Below, piece after piece: positions 22,155 to 33,192 of a DNA stretch of 64,000 nt. Source of the stretch: Mesorhabditis belari (Eukaryota; Nematoda; Chromadorea; Rhabditida; Rhabditidae); NCBI GenBank assembly GCA_958450365.1, contig CAUEEP010000750.1:310001-374000 (forward strand), in the 5' to 3' direction. Numbering within the stretch: the first letter of the stretch is position 1; the number at the start of each line of letters is the position of its first letter. A program made the translations under genes and the position numbers. A model generated the notes under the pieces. The model was not told the origin of the DNA, did no database searches, and saw only the letters and a list, made by a program, of their open reading frames with translations.

Positions 22155-22905
22155 TCACTTATAAAAAACGAATGATAGAAGAAGCGGGACAAACGCTTTA
22201 GCGCACGTTGGGCACATGATTTCTTCCAGCACATCAAAGTGATCTTGAAGCGGTAGTGTTCCACAACTCGAACAACTCGGACAATTTATGTAATTTGCAA
22301 CCGGGCAACGGTCATCTTCAAATCGCTTTCTTTCGTTACTCGACAAATCTTCTTCGACCCAGTAGACATCATAAAAACGACAATTATCCAGTACTTCCCT
22401 ATCTCTTACCCGGAAAAACCCCCGATCACCCGCTTCGCGTCCCCAATTGTTCATGAAAAGGAGATACTCTGGTTGAACTTTGACCAGAACTACAGCGTGT
22501 CCTGTTTCCGGATCTTCCGGATTTATCGAATCTTGTTTATCATCATCAGCGTCTAAAGCGCTCTGAAGAAACGCCCGTTGGAGTTCTTTCGTAAAATCCT
22601 TTAAAACTTTTCCATTTACTATCAGTGAGGCTAAATGTGACAACTACGGGTCGTCTTTCCGTGATGGCCTCTCGAGCTTCCTCCTCGGTATGTAGCTCTT
22701 CGCAGCGCAAGCGATACCTTGGGCAAAACGCATCGAGCACTTCGCTTGTGCTTGCCCCTTGGTCCGTCGGTGGATATTTAGAAAATATGTCCTTACGAAT
22801 GTCTTCCAAACTTGAATATTGATTATCTCTTTTATAAATCCGGTGTTGTGACAAAAAAATCGAGTGGCTTGCGGCATGGGCATAACAAGTAAGTAAGACC
22901 AGTAA
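22155..22905 (-). pseudogene. Papain-like (C1) cysteine protease, apparently frameshifted
   Basis: On the minus strand an open frame from ~22905 carries the active-site block TCYAHAASHSIF (Cys at 22887-22885), then SQHRIYKRDN and RPVVVTFSLTDSKW. The frame ends at a TGA near 22546. A second frame continues the family with GHAVVLVKVQPEYLLFMNNW (catalytic His and Asn-Trp) and a Cys-rich tail (CPSC..C, CPTC) to a stop at 22155. No good intron bridges the frames, so either a one-base indel or an undetected splice is present. The start and any prodomain are not found upstream. The family is a non-classical C1 group; substrate unknown. Confidence 0.65.
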
Positions 22906-23330
22906 TCACAGAATTTGCGTTTATCCTTTAATCAACATGAAAATCCATATCTTGGCTGCTTGACGCGACTTTTTTTAAAAATGCAATAAATCCGGTAATA
23001 TCTTTTGTTTTTGATCTTTCTTTTGTTTTGGTCTGGCACCTCCTTGGGTTAGGAGTCAGATTTGTATTCAATATCTTTCAAATTCAATAGCAAAAGTTGC
23101 AGAAAATTAACTCTCTTGCAAGTTCACATTTATAGTCCTTTCAAAAGACTTTGAGTCTAACTCTTATCAATTCCAGAGCCTTTTCTTTGCAGGCTTTGTA
23201 GAAAGACAAAAATGAGTTTATAAGGGCTTTATTGCCATTGTTATCAGTAGATTTAATAGTGTGTGGAAGAGCTAAAAACTTCATTTTTCGAAACTTCAAC
23301 TGACTCAAATTTTTTCAGAATTTCATTCTA

Positions 23331-26300
23331 ATGAATAAGAAAAGGGTTGGGATTTTTGCGGCCGTCATAACTGGCATCGTGATTCTTGTTGTTGCCATCG
23401 TTGTCACCGTGGTTTTGGTTACCAGAAAGAAGGACAAGAAACCGGAAAGTCCCAGTCCCAGTCCATCATTGGACGATATAATCACTGCTAATTCAACATT
23501 TCCCAATGGAACTTATTCGATTCTTGTCAGTTCCCTGAATTCTGGTCCACCCGAGCAAGCGCCGCTTGCCGTGAATCTCACCATGTTGAACTCATTGGGA
23601 ATGATTGTTGACAATTCATCTTTCATTGCTCAAGCCAACAGATTGAGTTATTTATTTGTACGCCTCCCAGATGATTCTACAAATGCTAACAGGTGACTCT
23701 TACTTGATGTCACCGTAATTTCAGCCATTTCAGAGTGCAACATCAGCTGATGAGTCCAAATGGGGGAAATGTTGGGATTCGATTTGGAAACTCAGACACT
23801 CTGAACGTAATCCCATTGAATTTGTCGCTAACACTCAATTCGGGAGTTCGTTTTCTCGGCGCACTCTCGGATCGCAGTCTTGTCTACGCATTGGAAGTGA
23901 CGATGGCTGACGCGATGTGCTCGAGTGATGATTCGGGATCGTGTTCGACCGTCAATTGGACACCATACTCGGTCTCAGAGTGAGTAGGCAAATTTCAGTC
24001 GCAAATTACGTGAATTGTGCGGATGAAAACGTTTCACTTGTCAAATTGTAAGACTGTAAACTTTCTATACAAAGCCCAAATTGAAAACGAGGCAAATATA
24101 AAACAGCTGAAATAGCAAATGACCGCAATTTGAAAGTGCCCTATTCTCCCGCCTAGCATACTACTTTTGAATTATGGAATTTCAGACTTTCAGCGCCAAA
24201 TCGTTGTCTTTTTTGGCATTTGTGTGAAAAAGTCTTTTAGCGGAAACCTCGCAACAAAGTCTACTTTTGATAATGAACTTCCCGTGGCGTGTGGCTCTCA
24301 ATGTGATTTTGGTGACAATTCACCGTGTGCCACAACCTGTTATACATGCGATGGACAACAAGTCGCCGGGGAAAACACCCCCATAAGTCGAGTATACAAT
24401 ATGGGTTCCACCGAGGCCACCAATCTGCAATTCGTTTATGAAACCTACGAAGTTCCGGACAAAGTCACTGTGTATTATGAGGGAAAAGTCATTTTTGATA
24501 GTGGTTGTCTCGGAACGAAGGGAGCACGAACTGCTCCTCTTAGTTATTCAGGTCAGTGTTATCATGCTTAGAATCTCTAGGGAGTTTTCTAAGTACTTTC
24601 ATTCACGTTCTAGCAATTTATGAACCTGAGACTCTTTGCCTAAGATCTAAAAATGAGAATATTTAAACATTAAAGATTCTCTATTCAAAATATTCTCTTA
24701 TCTTAAATCTCTTTAAGCTTTAAAGATTCTCTATTCAAAGATTCTCTCATCTTAAATCTCTTTAAACTTTAAAGATTCCTATCTGTTTGGATTAGACATG
24801 TATTTCGGTTCGGATTGTCGGTTCGGATTTTCGGTTTGAATGACCTTTCGAATAATCCAGACCGAATCGAAATCGCGTCGGTTTAGATAATCATCCGATA
24901 TCTGATATCAAATAATTCTTCTATTCGAATTTCTATATCTCATAGTTTAGACTATGCTAATCAAGCCTAATAAACTTATTATATTCTCTATTACATTCGC
25001 AATTTCAATCAGATAAACCAAACTTGTTTTAATTGCTCAAAGTTTTCAGTCTTTCCCGTTAACATAGGTGAACAGCCGTTAACAGAGATTCTGAGGCAGC
25101 TCTAAACATTCTGAGGCAGCTCTAAACATCCTGAGGCAGCTCTAAACATTCTGAGGCAGCTCTAAGCATTCTGAGGCAGCTCTAAACATTCTGAGGCAGC
25201 TCTAAGCATTCTGAGGCAGCTCTAAACATTCTGAGGCAGCTCTAAACATTCTGAGGCAGCTATAAACTCAAAATCGCTGTCTTATTAGGTCATCCAGCAT
25301 CGAATCAAAATGAAACATTAAGTAGAAAAAAGAAAACTTCATTTCTAACCAAAAGTAAAAGTTATTCATTCTCCCAAAAGGTTTTTTCTTGCAATAACGT
25401 TTGCTAGTTCGTTCTAATTCGTACCATTTTAATATTGGTTTAAAATACAAACTCTATTGTAAAATGAAATCCAGGAAAATCCTCTGAAATTCGAGTCGAC
25501 GTGACGCCGAATTGTCTTGGTACGGAGGACACGGGATGGTATTTCATTCTTCAGTGTCCCGATGCGACTCGCAAAGGCTTTGACGCCTCGCGGGTGAGCA
25601 AAGTTTTGATATTCTTGCTAAAGTAATATACATTATGGAAAGTTAGTCTATTGCATTTTGAAGTCAGTCCATTGCATACAATTGCTTTTCATGATTCTTA
25701 TTTCAAAAATTACGTATTTCCGAGGATCGATCCATTTTTGAAATTTCTTTTGAATCAAAAAACTGGGTTGATTGTTTTTATTGTTTTTTAAAAACTGGGG
25801 TTGATTTTTTTCTGACAGCTAAACATCTTTTGTGTAATTGTTTAGGGAATTATTGGGTTGGTGGAAAAGTCCTTTCGGATTTTTTGGGAGAGTACCTTAA
25901 ATTTGTCCAATTTTGCCGTTTCCTAGCTCATCCTAAAGCTGAATTCAAGACGGATCGATTGGCAAAAGCCGTTTTGAGATATCTCTTTTCTAAAAGTTTT
26001 TACAGCTATTTTAGTAAAGGGCGGCAGAGCCAAAAAATGGCTGTTTTCACGTTTCGTTAGTTTTCCGTGCAGAAACCTAGGCTAAAAACATGTGTTTCGT
26101 GATCGGCGTCAAAAATAACCCCTAGACACACATTTTCAGAATCTTAGCAAAAAATTTCTGAAAAATATTGTCACCGGTGGGAGTCGAACCAGTGACCCTC
26201 AGATCAATAGCCTTTCCGCCGCTTTTCGCTATTTTCCTTCGTTTTCCCCCTTTTTTTTGTTTTATCATTTTTTTTGATGTTGTTAGAAGGCTTTTCTCAG

Positions 26301-28275
26301 GGCTTTTTTAGAACGAGAAAAAAGAAGGAAAAACGAAGGAAATCGCGAAAAGCGGCGGAAAGGCTATTGATCTGAGGGTCGCTGGTTCGACTCCCACCGG
26401 TGATAATATTTTTCAGAAATTTTTTGCTAAGATTCTGAAAATGTGTGTCTAGGGGTTATTTTTGACGCTGATCACGAAACACATGTTTTTAGCCTAGGTT
26501 TCTGCACGGAAAACTAACGAAACGTGAAAACAGCCATTTTTTGGCTCTGCCGCCCTTTACTAAAATAGCTGTAAAAACTTTTAGAAAAGAGATATCTCAA
26601 AACGATTTTTGCCAATCGATCCGTCTTGAATTCAGCTTTAGGATGAGCTATAAAACATCAAAATTGGACAAATTTAAGGTACTCTCCCAAAAAATCCGAA
26701 AGGACTTTTCCACCAACCCAATAATTCATTTTTCGTTTTTAACGTCTTTCATCTCTCACAGTGTGCCTCTTTTAAAAAAGATTTCTCTCAAAAGCATATT
26801 GATGTTTCTTTTTTCAGCCTGTCGATATGAAAGCATTCGATTGCATGAAGAAACAAGGTTTTGATTTCTTTATTGGCGAAATCTCATGGCCAGACGGATC
26901 AATTAATGGGGATGGAATAACGGCTATCGGGAATGCGATACAATGTGAAAATCGTTTAATTCTATTTTGTAACAAGCCATTTCTTTAGCCGGATTTAGAG
27001 CCGATGCTTATATATTTCCATGCGCAAAGGGTGATTGTCCTGGGATTGACGCAAAAACACAGGTTATTTAACTAAACGAAAAGTGAATATCGAAGGAGTA
27101 GCGTCATTTTTGCGATATTTGAAATGTTTGGGGTTTTTTAAAGTCCTTAGGGTTGGCAGATTTCATCTCCGAAGATTCGGGTATTTTATTGGTCAATCAC
27201 CCCTAGAGGGTCTTCCGATTGAGCCCTCTAATAGAAGTTTTGATTATTTTTGTTGCTTTGTGAAATAATTTGACAGAATCTACTTAATTTTGGAAGAGTT
27301 TTTACGAGAAATTTCCAGGTCACGAATTGTCTCTCGAGTCTAAGGTCGAGCGTTCGAGGTTTCACCGGGATGATATGGCTGGATATTGAAATGTGTGTGA
27401 AAACTCAAGAATGCACGAGCAATTAGTGTTTTTTGACTAATCATTTCCACCAATACTTGCCTAAGCTTGATCATAGCCTAGGTCATACGATTTTAGCCCA
27501 GGTTTCTGCAGGAATTTTTAGAAAATTTCTCCTTGAAAGGCCATAACTTCAGTTATAGGCTTCCAATAAACAAACAATGTAAAAAGTATTATAAAGTTCA
27601 AAAAGCTCTTTAAAAATATGATATTCCCATTTTTCTAGCTTCACGGGATTTTGAGAAATAGCTCTTGCGATGCGGGATTCCCGTTTCGGGAATTCCCGAA
27701 TTGAAAGTCGGATTTAAAAACACATTTTCTCAATCACCAATAAAGCTAGAAAAATGGTAATATTATATTTTGAAAGAGCTTTTTGAACTTTATAATACTT
27801 ATTACATTGTTTGTTTAGTAAAAGCCGAGAACTGAGGCTATGACCTTTCAAAGAGAAATTCCCGAAAAATTTCACAAGTCCGTTTTAGCTCAGAGCCGCC
27901 AGTCAATTCTCATGCTTTCTGGTCCAATAGCCAAACTGTGAATCGTGCTCTCATCACCGACTTTGCCAATGCACTTGCCGTTCGCGAAACACTTTCAATT
28001 TGCGGGAAACTCAAAATTTAGGGAGAAAATTGGGGCATTTACACGAGGGCCAACGATTGGGCGAAAATTGTCGGTGATTGGGATGAGTACACGAATTTGC
28101 CACTTTGGTGGATCAATCCATCGTCCACTATACACGTAATTCCTATTTCACAATTTGCTGATTAAAAGAAATCTAGAATTGGAGCCCATTTCATAACTTT
28201 ATTTCGCCATCCATGGTCCAAGGGCAGGGGCAAACAATGTGCGGAGTCGGCGTTGATCTGGATTATATGCTATAA
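23331..28275 (+). CDS. Membrane-anchored GH25 lysozyme, ten exons
   Basis: Predicted to cleave the peptidoglycan glycan backbone outside the cell. Exons: 23331-23692, 23725-23979, 24241-24551, 25475-25593, 26818-26944, 26989-27062, 27319-27425, 27889-27979, 28022-28135, 28177-28275; all phases close, giving 552 residues. Residues ~1-30 form a type II anchor ([12 protein letters not shown]...[10 protein letters not shown]). Residues ~40-345 are a Cys-containing beta-rich ectodomain ([30 protein letters not shown]). The C-terminal ~200 are GH25: [24 protein letters not shown], the catalytic [21 protein letters not shown]. The ATG follows a TTTTTCAG acceptor, as for trans-splicing. Intron 8 is only 42 nt; if unspliced it gives an in-frame TAG. 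Confidence 0.85.
25088..25266 (+). repeat. 20-bp tandem repeat in lysozyme intron 3
   Basis: Nine near-identical copies of ATTCTGAGGCAGCTCTAAAC. Variants differ by one base (AAGC, ATCC). No coding frame is implied. Confidence 0.9.
25851..26723. mobile_element. Large fold-back mariner-type element carrying tRNA-like arms
   Basis: Ends TTGGGTTGGTGGAAAAGTCC are mariner-type. The two arms (25853-~26240 and ~26330-26721) are nearly perfect inverted copies of ~390 bp. Each arm contains GGTTCGACTCCCACCGGTGA preceded by ATTGATCTGAGGGTC, i.e. the 3' half of a tRNA with its B-box. It occupies lysozyme intron 4. No transposase is present. Confidence 0.8.
27511..27873. repeat. Palindromic element in lysozyme intron 7
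   Basis: Imperfect inverted arms of ~110 bp share AACAAACAATGTAA and AGTATTATAAAGTTCAAAAA; the loop contains CGGGATTCCCGTTTCGGGAA. It fills most of the 463 bp intron. Confidence 0.75.
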
Positions 28276-28576
28276 AGTTTTGCTTGTTTATCAGATTTAA
28301 ATAAATGCCTTAAGAAAAAAAATAAAAAACATAGAGACACAAAAAATGACAATCAAAGAAGATGACAACAGCTGCAAACGAAATCACGAATTTGGAGTTG
28401 AATGAAATATATTTTAGATTTTAAAACATAAATGCAAAGATAAGTGACACCTTTACAGTTGTGATGAATGGTAACAAAAAGTAGATTGACAACCAATTGT
28501 GCCAACATTCGATCAGATCTTCGAGGTGGTATAACTAAATAAATGGTCTTGAATGTTGGAAGCGCATTAACAAACC

Positions 28577-29070
28577 AGGGCGGACAAAAGAACCGAGGGA
28601 AACGTGCTCTCTCTCGTGCATATTTTAACTTACTTTCAAAAGTAAAGTAAAATATAGTTCAATATACATCTATTAAACAGTTTTCGAGTTTTCTGAAAAA
28701 ACTTTGAGGCACTTAAAAATGCATGAAAATAAAAGTATAGTTTTACAACTTTTCAAAAGGGCAAAAAGAGGAAAAACGGCAAAAACGCGTTTTAAGCCTC
28801 AGGCCCGAAAACCCTTAAATTTCAACGAATTTCCCAAACTAAAAGCTTACCAACGAGAGCTTTGCCTAAAACGCCCGGAAAAGTTGTAAAACTATACTTT
28901 TATTTTCATGCATTTTTAAGTGCCTCAAAGTTTTTTCCGAAAACTCGAAAACTGTTTAATAGATGTATATTGAACTATATTTTACTTTACTTTTGAAAGT
29001 AAGTTAAAATAATGCACGAGAGAGAAGACACGAAATAATTCCCTCGGTTCTATTTAATTGTCCGCCACTG
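28577..29070. mobile_element. Tc1-type fold-back element
   Basis: The right end (complement) CAGTGGCGGACAATTAAATA and the left CAGGGCGGACAAAAGAACCG are Tc1-like termini. Long inverted arms follow (AAAATGCATGAAAATAAAAG and its complement). The right end supplies the stop codon of the neighbouring minus-strand gene. The remainder of 28276-28576 holds the lysozyme 3' UTR (AATAAA at about 28301) and nothing else recognised. Confidence 0.75.
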
Positions 29071-29485
29071 TATATGACATTGTATAAAGTGATTGATGAA
29101 ACAATGATGAGACTTTGGCCGCCCTAAATGAAAATGAGTTCTTTTCAGGTAATAGCTTAACCTCCAATCCTTTATTCCCGTGTAAATATTGATGGCACTT
29201 GCGCCAAAGACAATCACCATTCCCATGAAAACGTAGTAGAGCAAATTGATATCAAGAGTTGTTATCTAAACAAAATATTGCTGACCATAAAAATTTAAAA
29301 CTTTACCTCAAATCCCAGCAACGAGATAAAGTAACGAGCAATCTCCGACACAACAATCGTCGTTGGGCTGCCTGAATTAAAACTAAAAGAACATTTAGAA
29401 TGAATCAAATCACCTTGTACATAGTAGACCATCAAAACCGACAATGATGAGAGCGTTGGGAAAAGCAACTTGTGACGCCATCTAA
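29052..29485 (-). CDS. Small membrane protein, 3' end inside a transposon
   Basis: An ATG at 29485 directly follows a TTTCTTTTAG acceptor. Exon 1 (MASQVAFPNALIIVGFDGLL...) joins through a CAGGCAG acceptor to SPTTIVVSEIARYFISLLGF, then to LDINLLYYVFMGMVIVFGAS and AINIYTGIKDW. Two to three hydrophobic segments suggest a small multi-pass protein. The frame runs on through LKRTHFHLGRPK into the Tc1-type terminal repeat, where TAG ends it, so the C-terminus was probably replaced by the insertion. An upstream open stretch at 29572-29772 may be an earlier exon. No family is recognised. Confidence 0.45.
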
Positions 29486-29959
29486 AAGAAATCAATTAAT
29501 CATTAAATCCCACTGAAAATGGCCGTTAACATTTACAGGCTTGTCGTTAATCGATTTACCTATCTGACAACCTAATTAGCATTTAACACCACAAATATAA
29601 AATGCTTCTCCATAAAAATCATTTCATTAATCTGAAGAATTGGCCAAGGTCGCCAATCAAAAATAGACGAACGCGTGGACGAGATGATCGCCGAGAGGAA
29701 GGCCAAGAATTTGTCTCGAACAGTATTTGCAACGTAAACTTGATACTTAAATACTTTTTCGGACGTGTTCATAAATATCCAGCAATATTCATCAAGTATC
29801 CCAATGTGTACTTCTTTAACGCAATGGATTTATCTAGTGAATGTAACTGAAATGAGGAAGGTATTTATGTGCAAAATGGAAGGCACCGTAACAAATTTGT
29901 ACAGTTATAACAAATTTGGATGTATGTGCAAAGCGAAAAAAACAGTTACAAGTTATCAA

Positions 29960-30360
29960 AGGAGAACACAAATTCCATAAGCACGATTGGCATCATACTC
30001 TTTGGCGATCCAGTAGTCATCAAGATCGGCAACGCCGTGTTTCGACTTGGGCACAATTTCACGACGAGCTGGATCAATCCCGATCAACTTGTAGGTTCTT
30101 CCATCGTAGTGATAAGTCGATGCGTAAGCAAGAGTAGTCTTTGAACCAGGAGAGCAGTAGATGCCGTAAGCATAAGCAAAGCGTACCCTTTTTGCCTAAA
30201 AGAAATACAAGTTAGATAAACTCCAATATGAAAAACCAAATCAAGTCCACCACTTCGAACAATTCCTACAGCACGTGGATCTGTTGTCCCACGGTAAGCG
30301 ACTAGCCATTCATTTGGGGCAAAATTCTGGCCACTTAGGCAATTAAAATCAATATACATT
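29960..30360 (-). pseudogene. ADP-ribosyltransferase-like gene, decayed third copy
   Basis: An exon equivalent (about 30330-30240) reads NEWLVAYRGTTDPRAVGIV: the conserved YHGTT is YRGTT, losing the presumed catalytic His. The next exon shows one extra base after GKKGT, then FAYAYGIYCSPGSKTTLAYA, and runs without the usual intron straight into IDPARREIVPKSKHGV... and AYGICVLL-stop, so the intron and the VQAR residues are gone. The upstream N-terminal exons are absent. It is the oldest member of the tandem array at 30.4-34.4 kb. Confidence 0.75.
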
Positions 30361-30550
30361 TTAGATATTTCAGTGGATTTTCTTTCAGCTTAGCCACTAC
30401 AATTAGCCCCTTTTGTATAGTAATATATACTTTATCCATCAAATAAAGTGATCCAATGAATGACACAGTAGAATAATTGAAAGTTAAGCTTGTAAAATAT
30501 CAACGTATGCAAAAATTGTGCAATGTCACAGATCAAAAAGGAGTTTCTAC

Positions 30551-31748
30551 CTAACACGGAAAGACACAGATTCCATATGGACGAATGGCATCATTTTTCT
30601 TGATAATCCAGTAATCATCAAGGCCAGCAATACCGTGTTGAGACTTGGGCACAATTTCACGATGAGATGGATCGACACGAGCCTGAAACAAAATGAATCT
30701 TTCCAACAAATCAGTTACTTATTGACTATTAAAGTCCGTAACAAATCCCACCTGGACGATCAACTTGTAGCTTTTTCCATCGTGCTCGTAAGGAGATGCA
30801 TAATAGAGCGCAGTCTTTGGATCTGGTGTGCAGTAGATACCATAACCAAAAGCAAAGTGCATTCCTTTCCCCTAGAAGAATATTTTGTAAAAAAGGATCC
30901 ACGATTACAGACTATTTATTCAAAAGCCAAAATAACAAACCAAATCAAGTCCACCGCTAGCAACAATTGATGCAGCACGCGGATCCGTTGTTCCATGATA
31001 AGCAACTGGCCATTCGCCATGAAGAGAGCCGCACTCAATTGGGCTAAACCGGTAGTTAACAAAATAAAACAGGAAAAATTACCGCTCAACGTATCCGAGC
31101 CAGGCATTGTCCCCGTATTTGTCAAGAACATCGAGAGCATAACGCATTGACCCCAGTGGGCGAATGTAATCAGCTCCACCACGAGCGAATAGTTGCCGAT
31201 CGATCAAAATCTTCGTGAAATCGCAATTGAACTTTTCGGCAAAGCATCCCGGGTGCATTTTGTAAGCGCTGCATCTTCCTCCTCGGCGTCTCGGCATCAA
31301 ACGACGAGCAGCATCACGAAAGCGAGCTTTCTTATCTTAAGGTAAACTTTGCCAGAAAATTGACTGTACAAACAAACTGGGTATTTAATAGCTGCTATTA
31401 AATACCCAGTTTGTTTGTACAGTCAATAACTCGGACGTTTTAAACTTCGAATTGTTTTTATCACAAAAAAATGCTTGTGCACTTGAAAAATTGACCTTAC
31501 CATTTTCAACAGTCTTCTGAATCGTATTCACATTGAAAAAGAGGTCGCGTGGTTCAATCATCCTTTCAGAATCCAAATCTGAATCCGAATCCGAATCCGA
31601 ATCGGAATCGAGATCTGAATCGAAAGCCTGATTGTTGAGACGACGCATGTGATAGTTAATACCAGCAAGAAGTGCTTTAGCTAAACAAAGAAATTTAGTC
31701 AATAGCAAAACATGAAATAAATCCACCATTGTTCAGAAGGGACGCCAT
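30551..31748 (-). CDS. ADP-ribosyltransferase-like protein, copy 1
   Basis: Exons 31748-31727, 31680-31501, 31335-31083, 31043-30941, 30871-30752, 30682-30551 join in phase to 269 residues. Order: short start (MASLLNN), a Ser-Asp repeat (residues ~28-48), RGGADYIRPLGSMRYALDV, then AYHGTTDPRAASIVASGG, FAFGYGIYCTPDPKTALYYA and IIKKNDAIRPYGIC. The H of YHGT and the Y of GIY fit the PARP/ART fold; the third position is not Glu (IRPYG), as in mono-ADP-ribosyltransferase-like members. The exon-4 acceptor is shifted 6 nt relative to copy 2 because the original CAG is mutated to CCG. No signal peptide, so probably intracellular. Activity is inferred only. Confidence 0.7.
31359..31427. repeat. Perfect 34-bp-arm palindrome in intron 2 of ART copy 1
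   Basis: ATTGACTGTACAAACAAACT... is followed after a 1-base spacer by its exact complement. Copy 2 has only one arm (about 34001-34033), so this is a copy-specific inverted duplication. Confidence 0.9.
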
Positions 31749-32324
31749 ATTGAAACCAGTCACCGATTTCGAGAAGGTAGGTCACTGAAAGAAAATTCGT
31801 TGAAATTTCTGCTCGATAGCATTCAAAGCATAAAAAAACAAGTCCGCTAACAATTCAAAGGGTATATTAAGAATATAATTTTACAACTACTTATCTCACA
31901 CCAACTAAAAACTTTCTCAAACACTTATTTGGATTGCCACCTCCGTAAATTCCAATTACTTAAAGATTAATCGAACAATCATTAAACCATGAAACAACTG
32001 ATATTGGATACGCTCCTCGATTTCGAGAAGTGGAGCTAACGAACAAGAAACAAATTATGCGAGCTGTAGTAGGACACAAATCAAGAAACGAATGTTAAAA
32101 AATACGATTCAAACGTCATCTAGGAGCTATTCATAACGTGCCAGCGTTGACATCGTAGTGTTGCTAAGCAATCCGCGCGAATTTCTCTAGAATGACACAA
32201 GGGGCAAGTCAACTTCCACAACCGGCGGTGGTCTTGGTTTTTACAAGGTTTCCTGCAATTTATAGGCTTATAACTGTCCAAAGTGCGCTAGAACTATCTT
32301 AAAAAGCCAAGATTAACCCACTTA

Positions 32325-32580
32325 GAAGAAAGTTATGGCGAGTTGCGCCAAAAATTTGGCGCAAAGTAGCCACCCCGTGAAATTGTCTATGACAAGCTAA
32401 AAACGCTAGTGCAACACATAAATTTGAAAAAATTGCTGCTTTCGGAATTTGGAGAATGAAATGACAAACGATTCCCCTTCCGGCGAAAATTTCCTGTACA
32501 ACTCAAAATATTCAATTGAACAATTGCTTCCCGATAAAAATTTGACCGGATTTATACTTGCAAAATCAATGCGATCGTCG
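32325..32580 (+). other. 5' exon-like fragment with Eh1-like motif, repeat copy A
   Basis: After a half fold-back element (32325-32380), an ATG at 32461 opens MTNDSPSGENFLYNSKYSIE then QLLPDKN. YSIEQLL resembles the Eh1/Groucho-binding motif found near the N-terminus of many homeobox and forkhead factors. No DNA-binding domain follows. The same piece recurs at 35377. It may be a stranded first exon carried along by the segmental duplication. Confidence 0.3.
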
Positions 32581-33192
32581 TCGTCAAATTATCGTCCATA
32601 TATCCGTTTACTCCTAGGAACGAACATACTAAAATAGATAGGATTTTGTATCCTCCGCATGAAAATTCATAGCATAACCGCTAAGATTGCTATTTGCTAA
32701 AGAACCAATAAAACTTAATATGCGCATTTTGCAAAAACAAAAAAAAAATAATAATCTATTCTTATGTTCAAGTTGTCCAGATTTGTCTTTTTGGAAAATT
32801 TAAAAGTACAAACGTTGTGAAAATCTGCATACTGTGATCTGGATGTAATGAAGCAGTAGTTGTCAATGGAACAATTGATGAAAAGATGAAAAGAGCTCGA
32901 GATTTTGAATCTCAAGGTTTTTCTAACAACTTAGAACTATCAGTGTTTGTCTTACATTTTCTTGTGGCTGTAAGGGATTTTTTGAAACATTTTCCTATTA
33001 ATCATTTTAGAAAAAAAAGCACTTCTACAAATTATTACTTCTACAATTAGCGTCTTCTGTATAATAATATACTTTATCCATCAAATAAAGTGATCCAATG
33101 AATGACACAGGAAAATAATTGAAAGTTAAGCTTGCAAAATAACAATGTATGCAAAAATTGTGCAACGTCACAGATCAAAAAGGGGTTTCTAC

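Noticed and set aside
25088..25266. CRISPR-like direct repeats
   Set aside because: Units are contiguous 20-mers with no unique spacers, in a eukaryotic intron.
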